This document shows positions 16,965 through 24,721 of a DNA stretch of 35,164 nt, piece after piece. Source of the DNA: Bacteroidaceae bacterium (GTDB lineage: Bacteria; Bacteroidota; Bacteroidia; Bacteroidales; Bacteroidaceae). The DNA is taken from positions 1 through 35,164 of the forward strand of contig JAILRU010000114.1 in NCBI GenBank assembly GCA_024697945.1, written 5' to 3'. The translations under genes and the position numbers were made by a program. Below the pieces are notes generated by a model. That model made no database searches. It was not told where the DNA came from and saw nothing but the letters and a program-made list of their open reading frames with translations. The stretch's first letter is position 1. Every line of letters starts with the position of its first letter.

Positions 16965-19809
16965 AGCTGGTGACTTGTGACTGGCCTGTGGCAGAGCTGC
17001 CGAGGTAGAGTCCGTGCCATTCGGTGGTGGCATCGGTGGGCTTTGTCTGGCTGGACTTGATGGTGTAGCTGCTGCCCTTCACCATACCTGTGGCAGTGAA
17101 AATGGACAGGCTGCTGTTGAGGGAGCCCTCGAAGGAATAGGTGACGAGGTTCTTGCCGTTGGAATCAGCTATGGTGTAGTAGTAGCCAGTATTGTAACTG
17201 ATGGACGAGGTACTGAGACTGTAGCCCTGCACGGCACTGCCGATGCTGCTTGAGGAGTCTCCTCCCCAGCCTCCCCAGCCTCCGCCTCCACCGCCTTGGC
17301 TGCCGCCTGCGCTAATGCCGATGCCGTTGCCAGTTATCTGAATGTAGGAGTTGTTGTCGCAGTCGAGACCTTCCTCCGGACTGCCCTTGGTGGTATAGGC
17401 GAGGACTGCGCCGTTTCCGATTTGGATGGCTCCTGCAGCTCCATAGTTGCTGTCAACGGCATCGTTGCCATAGCCGTAGCAGACAACGGCACCGCCGTCG
17501 AACTTGATGCAGCCTGCCGTGTTGATGCAGTCGTCGTAGCACTTGAAGTAATGCTTGCCGCCATTGAAGACAATCGAGGCGTTCGATTTCAGTTTGCTCT
17601 CCATGCCTTCAGCTCCAGTCGTCGCAGTCGTAACGGTTGTCTCGCCCCCGTTGACGGTGATGGCTCCAACCGCCTTGATGGCCTTAGCCGACGATGAATT
17701 GGCATATTTTGCTCCCGTCGTGCTGACTTTCAGGACAGGTCCTGCCTCCTCGCTTTTGCCGATGATGAGTGTTCCGTCGCTCTTGATGCCCTTACCGCCA
17801 GCGCCTGTCATCTGAATGGTGATGGTGCCGCCTTGCAGGTCGATACTGCCATCCGAGGTCAGTCCCTTGGCAGTCGCGGTATTGTTGCTGCTGCCCAGAC
17901 CCGTACCACCGTTGGTAATCGTGAGGTCTCCGCCTGTCGTCAGGAGCACTTTGTCGCAGGTGATGCCCCTGGCTGCTGCACCTGAACCCGTGATGGTAAT
18001 GGTGCCGCCTCCGATAGTGATGTCCTTGTCGCCCTTGATGCCTGCTGCCGTCACAAAGTTGCCGCCCGATGGCGATACGCTGCCGCTGCCCGTGATGGTG
18101 CCGTCGGCATAGCGTGAGGTGAAGTCCGTAACGGAGAAGGTGCGGACGGAGCCGTTTCCAGAGTAGTTCTGGGTGTTGATGTAGTAATAGACGGCAGGCG
18201 TGCTTTCCGTCGGACCGTTCACGGTAGAGGTGCGGATGGTGTAGGTCGTTCCACCGCCTGGGCCTCCGCCGCCTCCGCCAGGACCTCCGCCACCGCCTCC
18301 AGTCCGTCTGTAGTCGTCGCTGGCAAAGTAGAATTTGCCTTCAGTGGGCTCTTCGAATTCATAGCAATAGAAGGTACGCGTGGCCTGGTCTGGAGCCTCT
18401 ACGGTGATGGTCTTCGTCATCTGCGCAATCTTCGTGCCGTCGCTGCTGTAGAGATAGACGACATCCTTCCAGTAGTTGCTGTTGGAGGAACTGAGTGTGG
18501 CACAGATGCGATAGACGGCCTCAGGCTCATCAGTGTCGTCGCCGCCAGTATCGTCGCCGCCTGAATCTACATTGCGCGACAGGTCGAGCGTACCGCCGGA
18601 GCCGTTGGCCTTAATGTTCAGGGTGAGGGTGGCATCCGCCTCGTTGATGGTGATATCTCCGTCGGCGCTGAGTCCCTTGCCTGCCTCGCCCGTGTTGTCT
18701 ATCACGATGCTGCCGCCTGTGATGTCCAGATTGCCGTCGGACCTTATGCTTGTCACGTAGCCTGGGTCGTTATCCTCGACGATGTACTGACCGCTTTGTG
18801 TGATGCTCAGCTCGCCACCGCTGATATGGATGTCGGTCTTGCTCTTGAGGCCCTTGTCGCCGTCGCCGCTTGTCACGACGGTAAGCTTGCCGCCCTGAAT
18901 GCTCATCAGGCTGTCGCTCTTGAATGCTGCTACATCCCGTTCGGAGACAGTGACATCGAGTGTGCCGCCATTGATGATGAGCATACCGTCATACTCGTCG
19001 CCTTCCTGAGTTGCCTCAGCCTGTATGCCGTCGCCTTTGGTGCCGCTGATGCTGACGGTACCGCCGTTCATCTTGAAATACTGACCTGCGTGGATGCCGT
19101 CGCTTGCAGCACCTGTGACCGAGATACTGCCTGTTGTCTTCTTCACGAGCAAGTACTCCTTCGTGCTGATGGCGTGCTTGACGTTGCCCTTGACGGTCAG
19201 TTCGCCGCCTCCGCTCACCTCTAAGTGTCCCTTGCAATAGAGGGCTGCTTTCTGGTTGAGGTCAGTCTGGGCATCTTCCAAATAATTGACGGTTTCATCG
19301 GCCAATTCGAGTGCGATGCGTTTGCCGCATTTGATGTGGATGGCAGCTCCCGTCGTGCTCTGCATGTTGACGCCAGCCAAGCGGATGCAAGCCTTGTAGT
19401 TGCCGTCATAGACGAAGCTGCCCTCAGTGCTCTCGCCGCTCAGGACAAAGGTCATCTCGCGGTTGGTATTGGCATTGACGATGCTGACAGCCGCTCCGCT
19501 TATTTCGCTGGTGATGCCTTTTACATTCTGCGGACTGACGGTTGCTGTCTGTCCGTCGTAACTGATATACAGGGTATCGGTCACTACCTCCGTCTCGACT
19601 GGCTTTGCGAAGGTAATGCTGTCGATGTCGCTCACGTCGAAGGTCGCATCGCCAATAGTTATCTTGTCGTCGCTGAAGAAGATGTCATTGAAGTCGAACC
19701 GCGTATAGGTGCCGTTCTTCCAGAAATAGAAGCCTTCAATCTCAGCAGCAGAGAGGGCAAGCAACCCCACAGCCAGGCAGGAGGTCAGAATATATTTGAA
19801 GGATTTCAC
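16951..19809 (-). CDS. Secreted carbohydrate-binding beta-helix protein (Cthe_2159-like)
   Basis: 952 residues. Signal peptide about 1-22. A short N-terminal domain (FYFWKNGTYTRFDFNDI…DIDSITFAKP) is followed by two large arrays of short beta-strand repeats with recurring SDGIHAG, KGDGIQAE, GDKGLKSK, AKGLTSDG and GGKGIKSDG turns. That is typical of the Cthe_2159 carbohydrate-binding domain family, known for right-handed beta-helices that bind acidic polysaccharides with calcium. The two arrays (about 75-400 and 540-830) are separated by a linker with glycine runs (about 502-522). A second Gly/Trp-rich segment lies at about 833-853. No GIYI tail is seen; the end is QVTSFTAK. It is likely the last gene of a minus-strand operon, 36 bp behind the thioredoxin-like lipoprotein. 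The ligand is inferred only from family. Confidence 0.8.
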   Translation of the reverse strand: MKSFKYILTSCLAVGLLALSAAEIEGFYFWKNGTYTRFDFNDIFFSDDKITIGDATFDVSDIDSITFAKPVETEVVTDTLYISYDGQTATVSPQNVKGITSEISGAAVSIVNANTNREMTFVLSGESTEGSFVYDGNYKACIRLAGVNMQSTTGAAIHIKCGKRIALELADETVNYLEDAQTDLNQKAALYCKGHLEVSGGGELTVKGNVKHAISTKEYLLVKKTTGSISVTGAASDGIHAGQYFKMNGGTVSISGTKGDGIQAEATQEGDEYDGMLIINGGTLDVTVSERDVAAFKSDSLMSIQGGKLTVVTSGDGDKGLKSKTDIHISGGELSITQSGQYIVEDNDPGYVTSIRSDGNLDITGGSIVIDNTGEAGKGLSADGDITINEADATLTLNIKANGSGGTLDLSRNVDSGGDDTGGDDTDEPEAVYRICATLSSSNSNYWKDVVYLYSSDGTKIAQMTKTITVEAPDQATRTFYCYEFEEPTEGKFYFASDDYRRTGGGGGGPGGGGGGPGGGTTYTIRTSTVNGPTESTPAVYYYINTQNYSGNGSVRTFSVTDFTSRYADGTITGSGSVSPSGGNFVTAAGIKGDKDITIGGGTITITGSGAAARGITCDKVLLTTGGDLTITNGGTGLGSSNNTATAKGLTSDGSIDLQGGTITIQMTGAGGKGIKSDGTLIIGKSEEAGPVLKVSTTGAKYANSSSAKAIKAVGAITVNGGETTVTTATTGAEGMESKLKSNASIVFNGGKHYFKCYDDCINTAGCIKFDGGAVVCYGYGNDAVDSNYGAAGAIQIGNGAVLAYTTKGSPEEGLDCDNNSYIQITGNGIGISAGGSQGGGGGGWGGWGGDSSSSIGSAVQGYSLSTSSISYNTGYYYTIADSNGKNLVTYSFEGSLNSSLSIFTATGMVKGSSYTIKSSQTKPTDATTEWHGLYLGSSATGQSQVTSFTAK

Positions 19810-19845
19810 ACGAAATAAGTTAGGAGTGGTTAAGTGGATAGTACC

Positions 19846-20955
19846 TTACAGCTTGCTTGCTGCGTCGTTGATGTCTTTTATCCAGTCTGAACCAGCGGCG
19901 GCGATGCGGCCGTCGGGCGTGACGAGGATGAAGTAGGGCAATTCCCTGATACCCCATTTCTGTACAAGGGGACTGGAGAGGCTAAGGAAGTCGCAATAGC
20001 TGGGGAAGTCGATACTGTCGGCTTTCTCAAGACGCGTGAACTGCTTTTCGTCTGCATCGAGGGAATAGCTGATGAGACTGATGTCCGTGCCTTTCCCTTT
20101 CAGCTCACGACGCAGTCGGCGGGAACGGTAGAGGGCACTTTGGCTGCCGCTTTTCCAACTGGCCCAAAATGCAATGAGGAGAAGCTTGCCCTTGTAGTCG
20201 TCGCGCCGGATGATTTGCTCCTCTTCTCCGTTGCCGCCGTGTCCGGGCGTTAGGGTGAGGGCAAAGTCGGGCAGGGGACGGCCTACCCGTATTTGGTCGA
20301 TGGCACGGACGTGTGTGGCAAGCCTTGAGAGAGCGAGGTCTTCGGGACAGGCACGGCAAAGGCTGTCGTAGAGTTCCGTTGCCTCGCGGACAGTGGTGGC
20401 GGTGTCGCAAAGAAAATAGGTGGTCAGGAGGTATTGGCTCATTGAGAGCATTGGGTTCCCAAGGATATAGTCGCGTGCTATACTCTTGGTCTCTGCTGCC
20501 GATTTTCCGATGATGTCCTGTCGGAACTCCGTGTAGCGTTCGTTTTCCTCTGAGCCGGAGACCTTTACCTCGCTGAGGTTCTGAGCATCGCCCTTGATGA
20601 GGATGTCTGCTCCAGGCGTGGCAAAGACGACAAGCTCCGACTGGTTGGGGTAGAGGATGTGGAGTGTGGCAGGCTGAATGGCGGGCAGTGTATAGGAAAA
20701 GGTACCATCCTGGATGAGCAGGGTGTCGAGGCGGTCCAATGCCTCGTCGGTGCTGAAGATAAGAAATTCGCCCTGGTCCAGGTGTTCAAAATTCCCTTTG
20801 AGCCTGACCTCGCGGGGATGACCGGTACAAGAAATTAGCGCTACGCTAAATGAAAAATGAAAAATGAAAAATGAAAAATTAACTATCGCCCTAAAAACTT
20901 TGTTCCCAATAGCTGAACGAGCTTCCTGCGCGGTAGCAAATTCTTCATTCTTCAT
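19846..20955 (-). CDS. Thioredoxin-fold lipoprotein lacking the CXXC motif
   Basis: 369 residues. Probable lipoprotein: hydrophobic stretch IVNFSFFIFHFSFSVALIS with lipobox ending at C43. Residues about 48-130 look like the DUF4369 domain often fused to TlpA-type thioredoxins. About 230-369 is an AhpC/TlpA-like thioredoxin domain with FWASW at 263-267 and the cis-proline region LPYFILVTPDG. The redox site, normally C-G-P-C after FWASW, reads K-S-G-S (268-271), so disulphide chemistry is not expected. The start ATG and the signal hydrophobic core are encoded by heptad arrays (20942-20969 and 20851-20878). It lies 21 bp behind the OmpA-like gene. A chaperone or binding role is possible but unproven. 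Confidence 0.8.
   Translation of the reverse strand: MKNEEFATAQEARSAIGNKVFRAIVNFSFFIFHFSFSVALISCTGHPREVRLKGNFEHLDQGEFLIFSTDEALDRLDTLLIQDGTFSYTLPAIQPATLHILYPNQSELVVFATPGADILIKGDAQNLSEVKVSGSEENERYTEFRQDIIGKSAAETKSIARDYILGNPMLSMSQYLLTTYFLCDTATTVREATELYDSLCRACPEDLALSRLATHVRAIDQIRVGRPLPDFALTLTPGHGGNGEEEQIIRRDDYKGKLLLIAFWASWKSGSQSALYRSRRLRRELKGKGTDISLISYSLDADEKQFTRLEKADSIDFPSYCDFLSLSSPLVQKWGIRELPYFILVTPDGRIAAAGSDWIKDINDAASKL
20834..20878. repeat. Small hairpin plus four-unit TGAAAAA heptad array in coding sequence
   Basis: TTAGCG and CGCTAA pair around CTA (20835-20849), directly followed by four TGAAAAA units (20851-20878). On the minus strand these encode NFSFFIFHFSFSVALIS, the signal-peptide core of the lipoprotein. 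The hairpin centre GCGTAGC (minus strand) matches that of the intercistronic hairpins at 22739 and 28559. Confidence 0.75.
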
Positions 20956-20969
20956 TCTTAATTCTTAAT
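20942..20969. repeat. Four-unit heptad array supplying the lipoprotein start codon
   Basis: Plus-strand units TCTTCAT, TCTTCAT, TCTTAAT, TCTTAAT. On the minus strand they give ATTAAGA, ATTAAGA, ATGAAGA, ATGAAGA, of which one ATG (20955-20953) is the start codon. Confidence 0.8.
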
Positions 20970-20975
20970 TAGGAA

Positions 20976-22661
20976 TTATTTCAGCAGGCTCTTGACGGCG
21001 TTGGCGTACTTGACGAACTCGTAGTCGTTAGCTGCACGGTCGGCAAGAGTGGGATCCAGTTTGATGGCATTGGCCAAGGCACTTGTTACGGTGCTGGCAT
21101 CGCCGGTGCGAGCTGCGAGGACAGCCTGCAGGTAGCTGGTGATGGCATCGGGATTCTTGATGCTGCCCAGGGTGGCCTTTGCGCTGGTGTAGTCCTTGGC
21201 AAGTATCTGAGCCAGGGCGGCGCTGTTGCTCTTCACGCCAGCGAGGTCGCTGGCAGCCTGTGTGTAGTTACCCTTTGCGATGTTCAGGTTGCCCATCACC
21301 TCCTTGAAGGTGTCGGAACCGCTACCCTTTGCCAAATAGCCTTCGGCGGCAGCTACATCACCGTTCTTGAGTGCAAGCAGAGCCTGGTTGGTGTTGACCT
21401 CAGGAGCGTTCTTGTTGATGCTTGCAGCCTGCTTGAGATAGGTCTGGGCAAGTTCGGTCTGGCCGTTGGTGATAGCCACCTGTGCCATGTTGTTGAAGGC
21501 GCGATAGTCGCTGGGGAACTGACGTGCGAGGGTCTCGTTCCACTGGCGGCGTGTCTCGTCGTCCGTCACGAGTTTGTTGGCGCCATAGACGAGTTCCTCC
21601 ACGCTGAGCTTGCTGGGGTCATCCTTGAACTGGGCCAGTATTTGGTCGTCGCTGCGGCCGATGATTTCATAGTTGACGATGAGGCGTGCACGGCGGAGTT
21701 CGGGCAGGATGCTCTCCTTGATGTCGGTGAAGACTTCGCTCATGTTGCGAATCTGCTCCTCACGCTCTTCGGGGTCTTTGTACATGGAGAGGACGCGCAG
21801 GATGATGTCCTTGTCTTGGAGGTTGCTCTTGCTGATGAGTTCCTGGAAACCGTCCCAGTCCTCGGCTGTGAACTTGGTATCGACGTCGGCATTCATCTGA
21901 ATCTTCTTGAGCTCACCCTTCAGGAAACCGGCGCTGACGTTCTGGCGCTGCTCGGCGAGTTTCTCGTTGAAGGCGAACTTGCCGTCGGGACTGGCGTATG
22001 CGCTTACCTCGATGTTCTGCAGGGCGCGGGTTTCCTCGTTGTCGTTAATCTCGCGGAGGATTTTGCCCAGGTCGCGGATGCTGACAGTGTTGAGCTCGCT
22101 GGCACGGAGATTAGCCTGGTTGATGAGGAACTTGATGTTGGCCTCCTGCTTCTGCTCGATGATGCGCTGGAAGGCATCGGGAGCGGTGGATGCGGTCATG
22201 CCGCAGCGGCTCAGGAGCTGGCTGGTGGCGAGCACGCCGTAGCCAATCTTCACTTCGGGGATGTTGACGGTCTTCTTGCCGAGCTTGGCATCGAAGCGGG
22301 CATAGAGGTCGCTGTTGAGCATAGGATCCTCGTATGTGAAATTACTTTTCATGGTATAGACACCACCTGCCTTGTACTTGATGGTAGTGCCGTTGCCTTC
22401 CACCTTCTCACCTTGGAAAGTAGCGCTCTGGCCGACAGCCTCGCCACCATTGTACTTTAGGACGGGCGTAACGGTGACCACAGCCTTCTTTTTCATGTAC
22501 TTGACGGGGAAGGTACCGTTGATGGTGGCAGGCACCTCGCCGCCAATGGCTTCGAGGGGAGTGGGGGTAACAGCGAAGTTCTCGCTGGTGAGTTTACCCA
22601 GTTTGCTGCAAGAAGACAGCACGATGGCAGAAGTAGCTGCCAAAAAGAGAATTTTTTTCAT
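20976..22661 (-). CDS. OmpA-like / TPR outer-membrane lipoprotein
   Basis: 561 residues. Lipobox LSSC with C18 (MKKILFLAATSAIVLSSC). A beta-rich N-terminal part (about 25-150) is followed by an OmpA-like region (about 215-330; VSAYASPDGKFAFNEKLAEQRQNVSAGFLK resembles the peptidoglycan-binding fold's core). The C-terminal third is TPR-like and alanine-rich (FNNMAQVAITNGQTELAQTYLKQAASI…). Probably an envelope scaffold anchored in the outer membrane; the precise role is unknown. It follows gph after a 94-bp gap with a GGGC-GTA-GCCC hairpin and precedes the thioredoxin-like lipoprotein. Confidence 0.75.
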   Translation of the reverse strand: MKKILFLAATSAIVLSSCSKLGKLTSENFAVTPTPLEAIGGEVPATINGTFPVKYMKKKAVVTVTPVLKYNGGEAVGQSATFQGEKVEGNGTTIKYKAGGVYTMKSNFTYEDPMLNSDLYARFDAKLGKKTVNIPEVKIGYGVLATSQLLSRCGMTASTAPDAFQRIIEQKQEANIKFLINQANLRASELNTVSIRDLGKILREINDNEETRALQNIEVSAYASPDGKFAFNEKLAEQRQNVSAGFLKGELKKIQMNADVDTKFTAEDWDGFQELISKSNLQDKDIILRVLSMYKDPEEREEQIRNMSEVFTDIKESILPELRRARLIVNYEIIGRSDDQILAQFKDDPSKLSVEELVYGANKLVTDDETRRQWNETLARQFPSDYRAFNNMAQVAITNGQTELAQTYLKQAASINKNAPEVNTNQALLALKNGDVAAAEGYLAKGSGSDTFKEVMGNLNIAKGNYTQAASDLAGVKSNSAALAQILAKDYTSAKATLGSIKNPDAITSYLQAVLAARTGDASTVTSALANAIKLDPTLADRAANDYEFVKYANAVKSLLK

Positions 22662-22736
22662 GTTTGTGAGTTTAGTAATTTATGAGTTATGAGTTTGTTT
22701 TTTACTTTTTTACCTTTTCACTTTTTCACCTTTTTA

Positions 22737-22755
22737 TTTAGGGCGTAGCCCGCTT
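22737..22755. repeat. Intercistronic hairpin GGGC-GTA-GCCC, copy 1
   Basis: TTTAGGGCGTAGCCCGCTT lies exactly between the stop of gph and the start of the OmpA-like gene. The same bases recur at 28558-28576. It could be an attenuator, processing site or mobile small repeat. Confidence 0.75.
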
Positions 22756-23399
22756 CACACTAGTTCGAGGATGTCCTTCGGACTTTCTGCCAGCACTGTG
22801 GCACCGTGAGCGAGAAGGAAATCGCGGCTGCGGAATCCCCAAAGGACGGAGATGCAGGGCAGTCCGGCATTGGCGGCGGTCAGGAGATCAACCTCCGAGT
22901 CTCCCACATAGATGGCCTCGGATGCTGTGACACCAAGTCCTGCCAATGCTGCCTGTACCATATCCGGTGCAGGCTTCCTGGGGATGCCGGGCTGTTCTCC
23001 GACGGCCACGTCTATTACACCCTGGAAGAACGTACGGGCCAGTTCCGTCACGCTCAGCTGTATTTTGTTGCTCACCACAGCCATGAGGTAGCCCTTGGCG
23101 TGCAGTGCGGTAAGCAGAGAAGCGATGCCCGGATAGAGGCAGGTATGGTCTCCGCAGTGGATGACGTAGTGGGCGCGGAAAGTCTCGAAGCACCGTTCCA
23201 GCAGCACCCGCTCCGTCCCTTCCGGTACAGCCCGCTCGATGAGTTTCCGAACTCCGTTTCCCACGAAATGGCGTATTTCATCGATTCTACGCTCAGGAAG
23301 GCCGCAGTAGCGCAGAGCATAGTTGGTGCTCAGAAAAAGGTCCTCGAGCGTATCGGTCAGGGTTCCGTCAAGGTCGAATATGATAGCCTTGTACTTCAT
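22755..23399 (-). CDS. gph: HAD-family phosphoglycolate phosphatase-like hydrolase
   Basis: 214 residues from ATG 23399 (MKYKAIIFDLDGT); the frame extends to 23429, but the -7 box at 23423-23416 puts the transcript start after that ATG. HAD motif I is DLDGT with D9 and D11; motif II is in AVVSNK; the conserved Lys region is RKPAPDM; motif IV is GDSEVDLLTA. These are typical of Gph, which removes 2-phosphoglycolate arising from DNA repair. The substrate is not certain, as HAD paralogs are many. First gene of the probable four-gene minus-strand unit. Confidence 0.85.
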   Translation of the reverse strand: MKYKAIIFDLDGTLTDTLEDLFLSTNYALRYCGLPERRIDEIRHFVGNGVRKLIERAVPEGTERVLLERCFETFRAHYVIHCGDHTCLYPGIASLLTALHAKGYLMAVVSNKIQLSVTELARTFFQGVIDVAVGEQPGIPRKPAPDMVQAALAGLGVTASEAIYVGDSEVDLLTAANAGLPCISVLWGFRSRDFLLAHGATVLAESPKDILELV

Positions 23400-23415
23400 C
23401 TTTATTTTCGCGCTG

Positions 23416-23423
23416 CAAAGGTA
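23416..23423 (-). promoter_or_regulatory. -7 box TACCTTTG of gph
   Basis: Exact -7 consensus on the minus strand, 17 bp before ATG 23399. The -33 box is weak (TTTC). Confidence 0.6.
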
Positions 23424-23497
23424 CAACAAAAAATGAAATAATGAAAGAATGAAAGAATGAAATATTTAAAATTATACAATCCATTTGAAGGGTGATT

Positions 23498-23582
23498 GCA
23501 AAAACGGCTTTTGCAGCTTGCAAGAATAGTGTTTTCACGCTGCAAACATTATCTTTGCACTCAGCAAGTGCGCCGTTTTTGC
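23498..23582. repeat. 85-bp inverted-repeat-bounded segment with an orphan -7 box
   Basis: Perfect 11-bp ends GCAAAAACGGC (23498-23508) and GCCGTTTTTGC (23572-23582). Inside is an exact TATCTTTG (23550-23557) with no open reading frame for the next 300 bp. The ends could be those of a miniature transposable element or the base of an RNA stem. Confidence 0.65.
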
Positions 23583-23592
23583 CATTAAGTCC

Positions 23593-23658
23593 CTACGTTT
23601 TTTTCAGTGCGTAGGAAATATTTTTTCTCTTCGGAGGAAAAATATTTCCTGTGCGTAG
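23593..23658. ncRNA. Large TTCG-capped hairpin flanked by CGTAG repeats
   Basis: GGAAATATTTTTTCTC (23613-23628) and GAGGAAAAATATTTCC (23633-23648) pair over 16 bp (one wobble) around a TTCG loop. GTGCGTAG occurs on both sides (23608-23615 and 23651-23658), and CTACG at 23593-23597 can pair with the first CGTAG. It lies about 50 nt downstream of the orphan -7 box, so a structured small RNA or leader is possible. It is equally compatible with a dispersed repeat. The rest of 23659-23829 holds A/T-rich repeats and no gene. Confidence 0.5.
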
Positions 23659-23829
23659 CAGTAAAAATTCGGTAGGCTCTTAATCTTAAAGTTTATAGGC
23701 ATTACAATTCTTTAACCTTTCATTTTTCACTTTTCCCTATAATTTTGAATTTTGAATTATTAGTTGTACATTTGACATACGTCGAAAGTACTTCCGCTCG
23801 ACAATAAAAAGAAAAACTTTGGTTCTTCT

Positions 23830-23860
23830 TTTGTATTGTGCTCACTTATTCGTATCTTTG
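23830..23860 (+). promoter_or_regulatory. Promoter of surE
   Basis: TTTG 23830-23833, 19-bp spacer, TATCTTTG 23853-23860: full consensus, 20 bp before ATG 23881. Confidence 0.85.
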
Positions 23861-23880
23861 CCTTAGAAAGAAGAGAAACT

Positions 23881-24648
23881 ATGCCAAAACGTCCCTTGAT
23901 ACTTATCTCAAACGATGACGGCGTGCAGGCTCAAGGCATCCGGGAACTGACTGCGATGATGTGTCGCCTGGGCGATGTCGTCGTGGTGGCTCCCGACGGG
24001 CCGCGCAGCGCCGCATCTTGCTGCATCTCACCCCTTACCGCCATCACCATCAAGCTCCTGAAGGAGCAGGAAGGCCTGTCTGTCTATCAATGCAGCGGTA
24101 CGCCCACCGATTGCGTCAAGCTGGCATTGGACGGACTGCTGACGCGGATGCCCGACCTCATGGTGAGCGGCATCAATCATGGCGACAACACTTCGGTCAG
24201 CATTCACTACAGCGGTACGGTGGGTGCAGCGTTGGAAGCCTGCATGAAGTCGGTGCCGGCTATTGCTTACAGCCTCCGCACGAGGAAACAGGAGTGCGAC
24301 TTCCATCCGTACGAGGAGGTCATCATGAGCACTGCCCGCTATGTCTTGGAGCACGGTCTGCCCCAGGACGTCCTGCTCAACGTCAACTTCCCGTTGGTGG
24401 AAGAGCTGAAGGGAACAAGGGTCTGTCGCATGGGGCGTGGCAGGTGGATAAAGGAGATGTTGGAGGTGACCGATGGCAGATACCCAGAGGGAGAACGCGC
24501 CTTCCGCCTGACGGGTTTCTTCCTGGACCTGGAAAAGAATGCCGAGGACACGGACAACTGGGCGCTGGCCAACGGCTTTGCAGCCATCACCCCCATCGGA
24601 CTGGACATGACAGCACACGGAGTGATTAATATAATAGACAATATATAA
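23881..24648 (+). CDS. surE: 5'/3'-nucleotidase SurE
   Basis: 255 residues from ATG 23881, which follows the promoter; the frame extends upstream to 23836, but that would start inside the promoter. The metal-binding motif SNDDG (D12, D13) is near the N-terminus, followed by APDGPRSA, GTPTDCVKLAL and SGINHGDNTSVSIHYSGTVGAALEA with the metal/phosphate-binding residues. It dephosphorylates nucleoside monophosphates in the cytoplasm. The C-terminus (INIIDNI) and stop fall in an ATAATAGACAATA repeat. lpxB follows 73 bp later, probably in the same transcript. Confidence 0.95.
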   Translation: MPKRPLILISNDDGVQAQGIRELTAMMCRLGDVVVVAPDGPRSAASCCISPLTAITIKLLKEQEGLSVYQCSGTPTDCVKLALDGLLTRMPDLMVSGINHGDNTSVSIHYSGTVGAALEACMKSVPAIAYSLRTRKQECDFHPYEEVIMSTARYVLEHGLPQDVLLNVNFPLVEELKGTRVCRMGRGRWIKEMLEVTDGRYPEGERAFRLTGFFLDLEKNAEDTDNWALANGFAAITPIGLDMTAHGVINIIDNI

Positions 24649-24720
24649 TATATAATAGACAATAGAGAATAAGCTCCCTAAAAATATTATATATTATACA
24701 TTATATATTATATATTATTA
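24625..24720. repeat. A/T-rich inverted and tandem repeats between surE and lpxB
   Basis: ATAATAGACAATA-type units (24629-24669), then long complementary runs of ATATAAT and ATTATAT on either side of AGCTCCCTAAAAA. They can fold into an extended A/U stem and cover the surE stop. Confidence 0.7.
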
Positions 24721-24721
24721 A

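Noticed and set aside
21642..22460. Long plus-strand open frame (272 codons) opposite the OmpA-like gene
   Set aside because: Low-complexity shadow of a well-supported minus-strand lipoprotein gene; no promoter or conserved motif.
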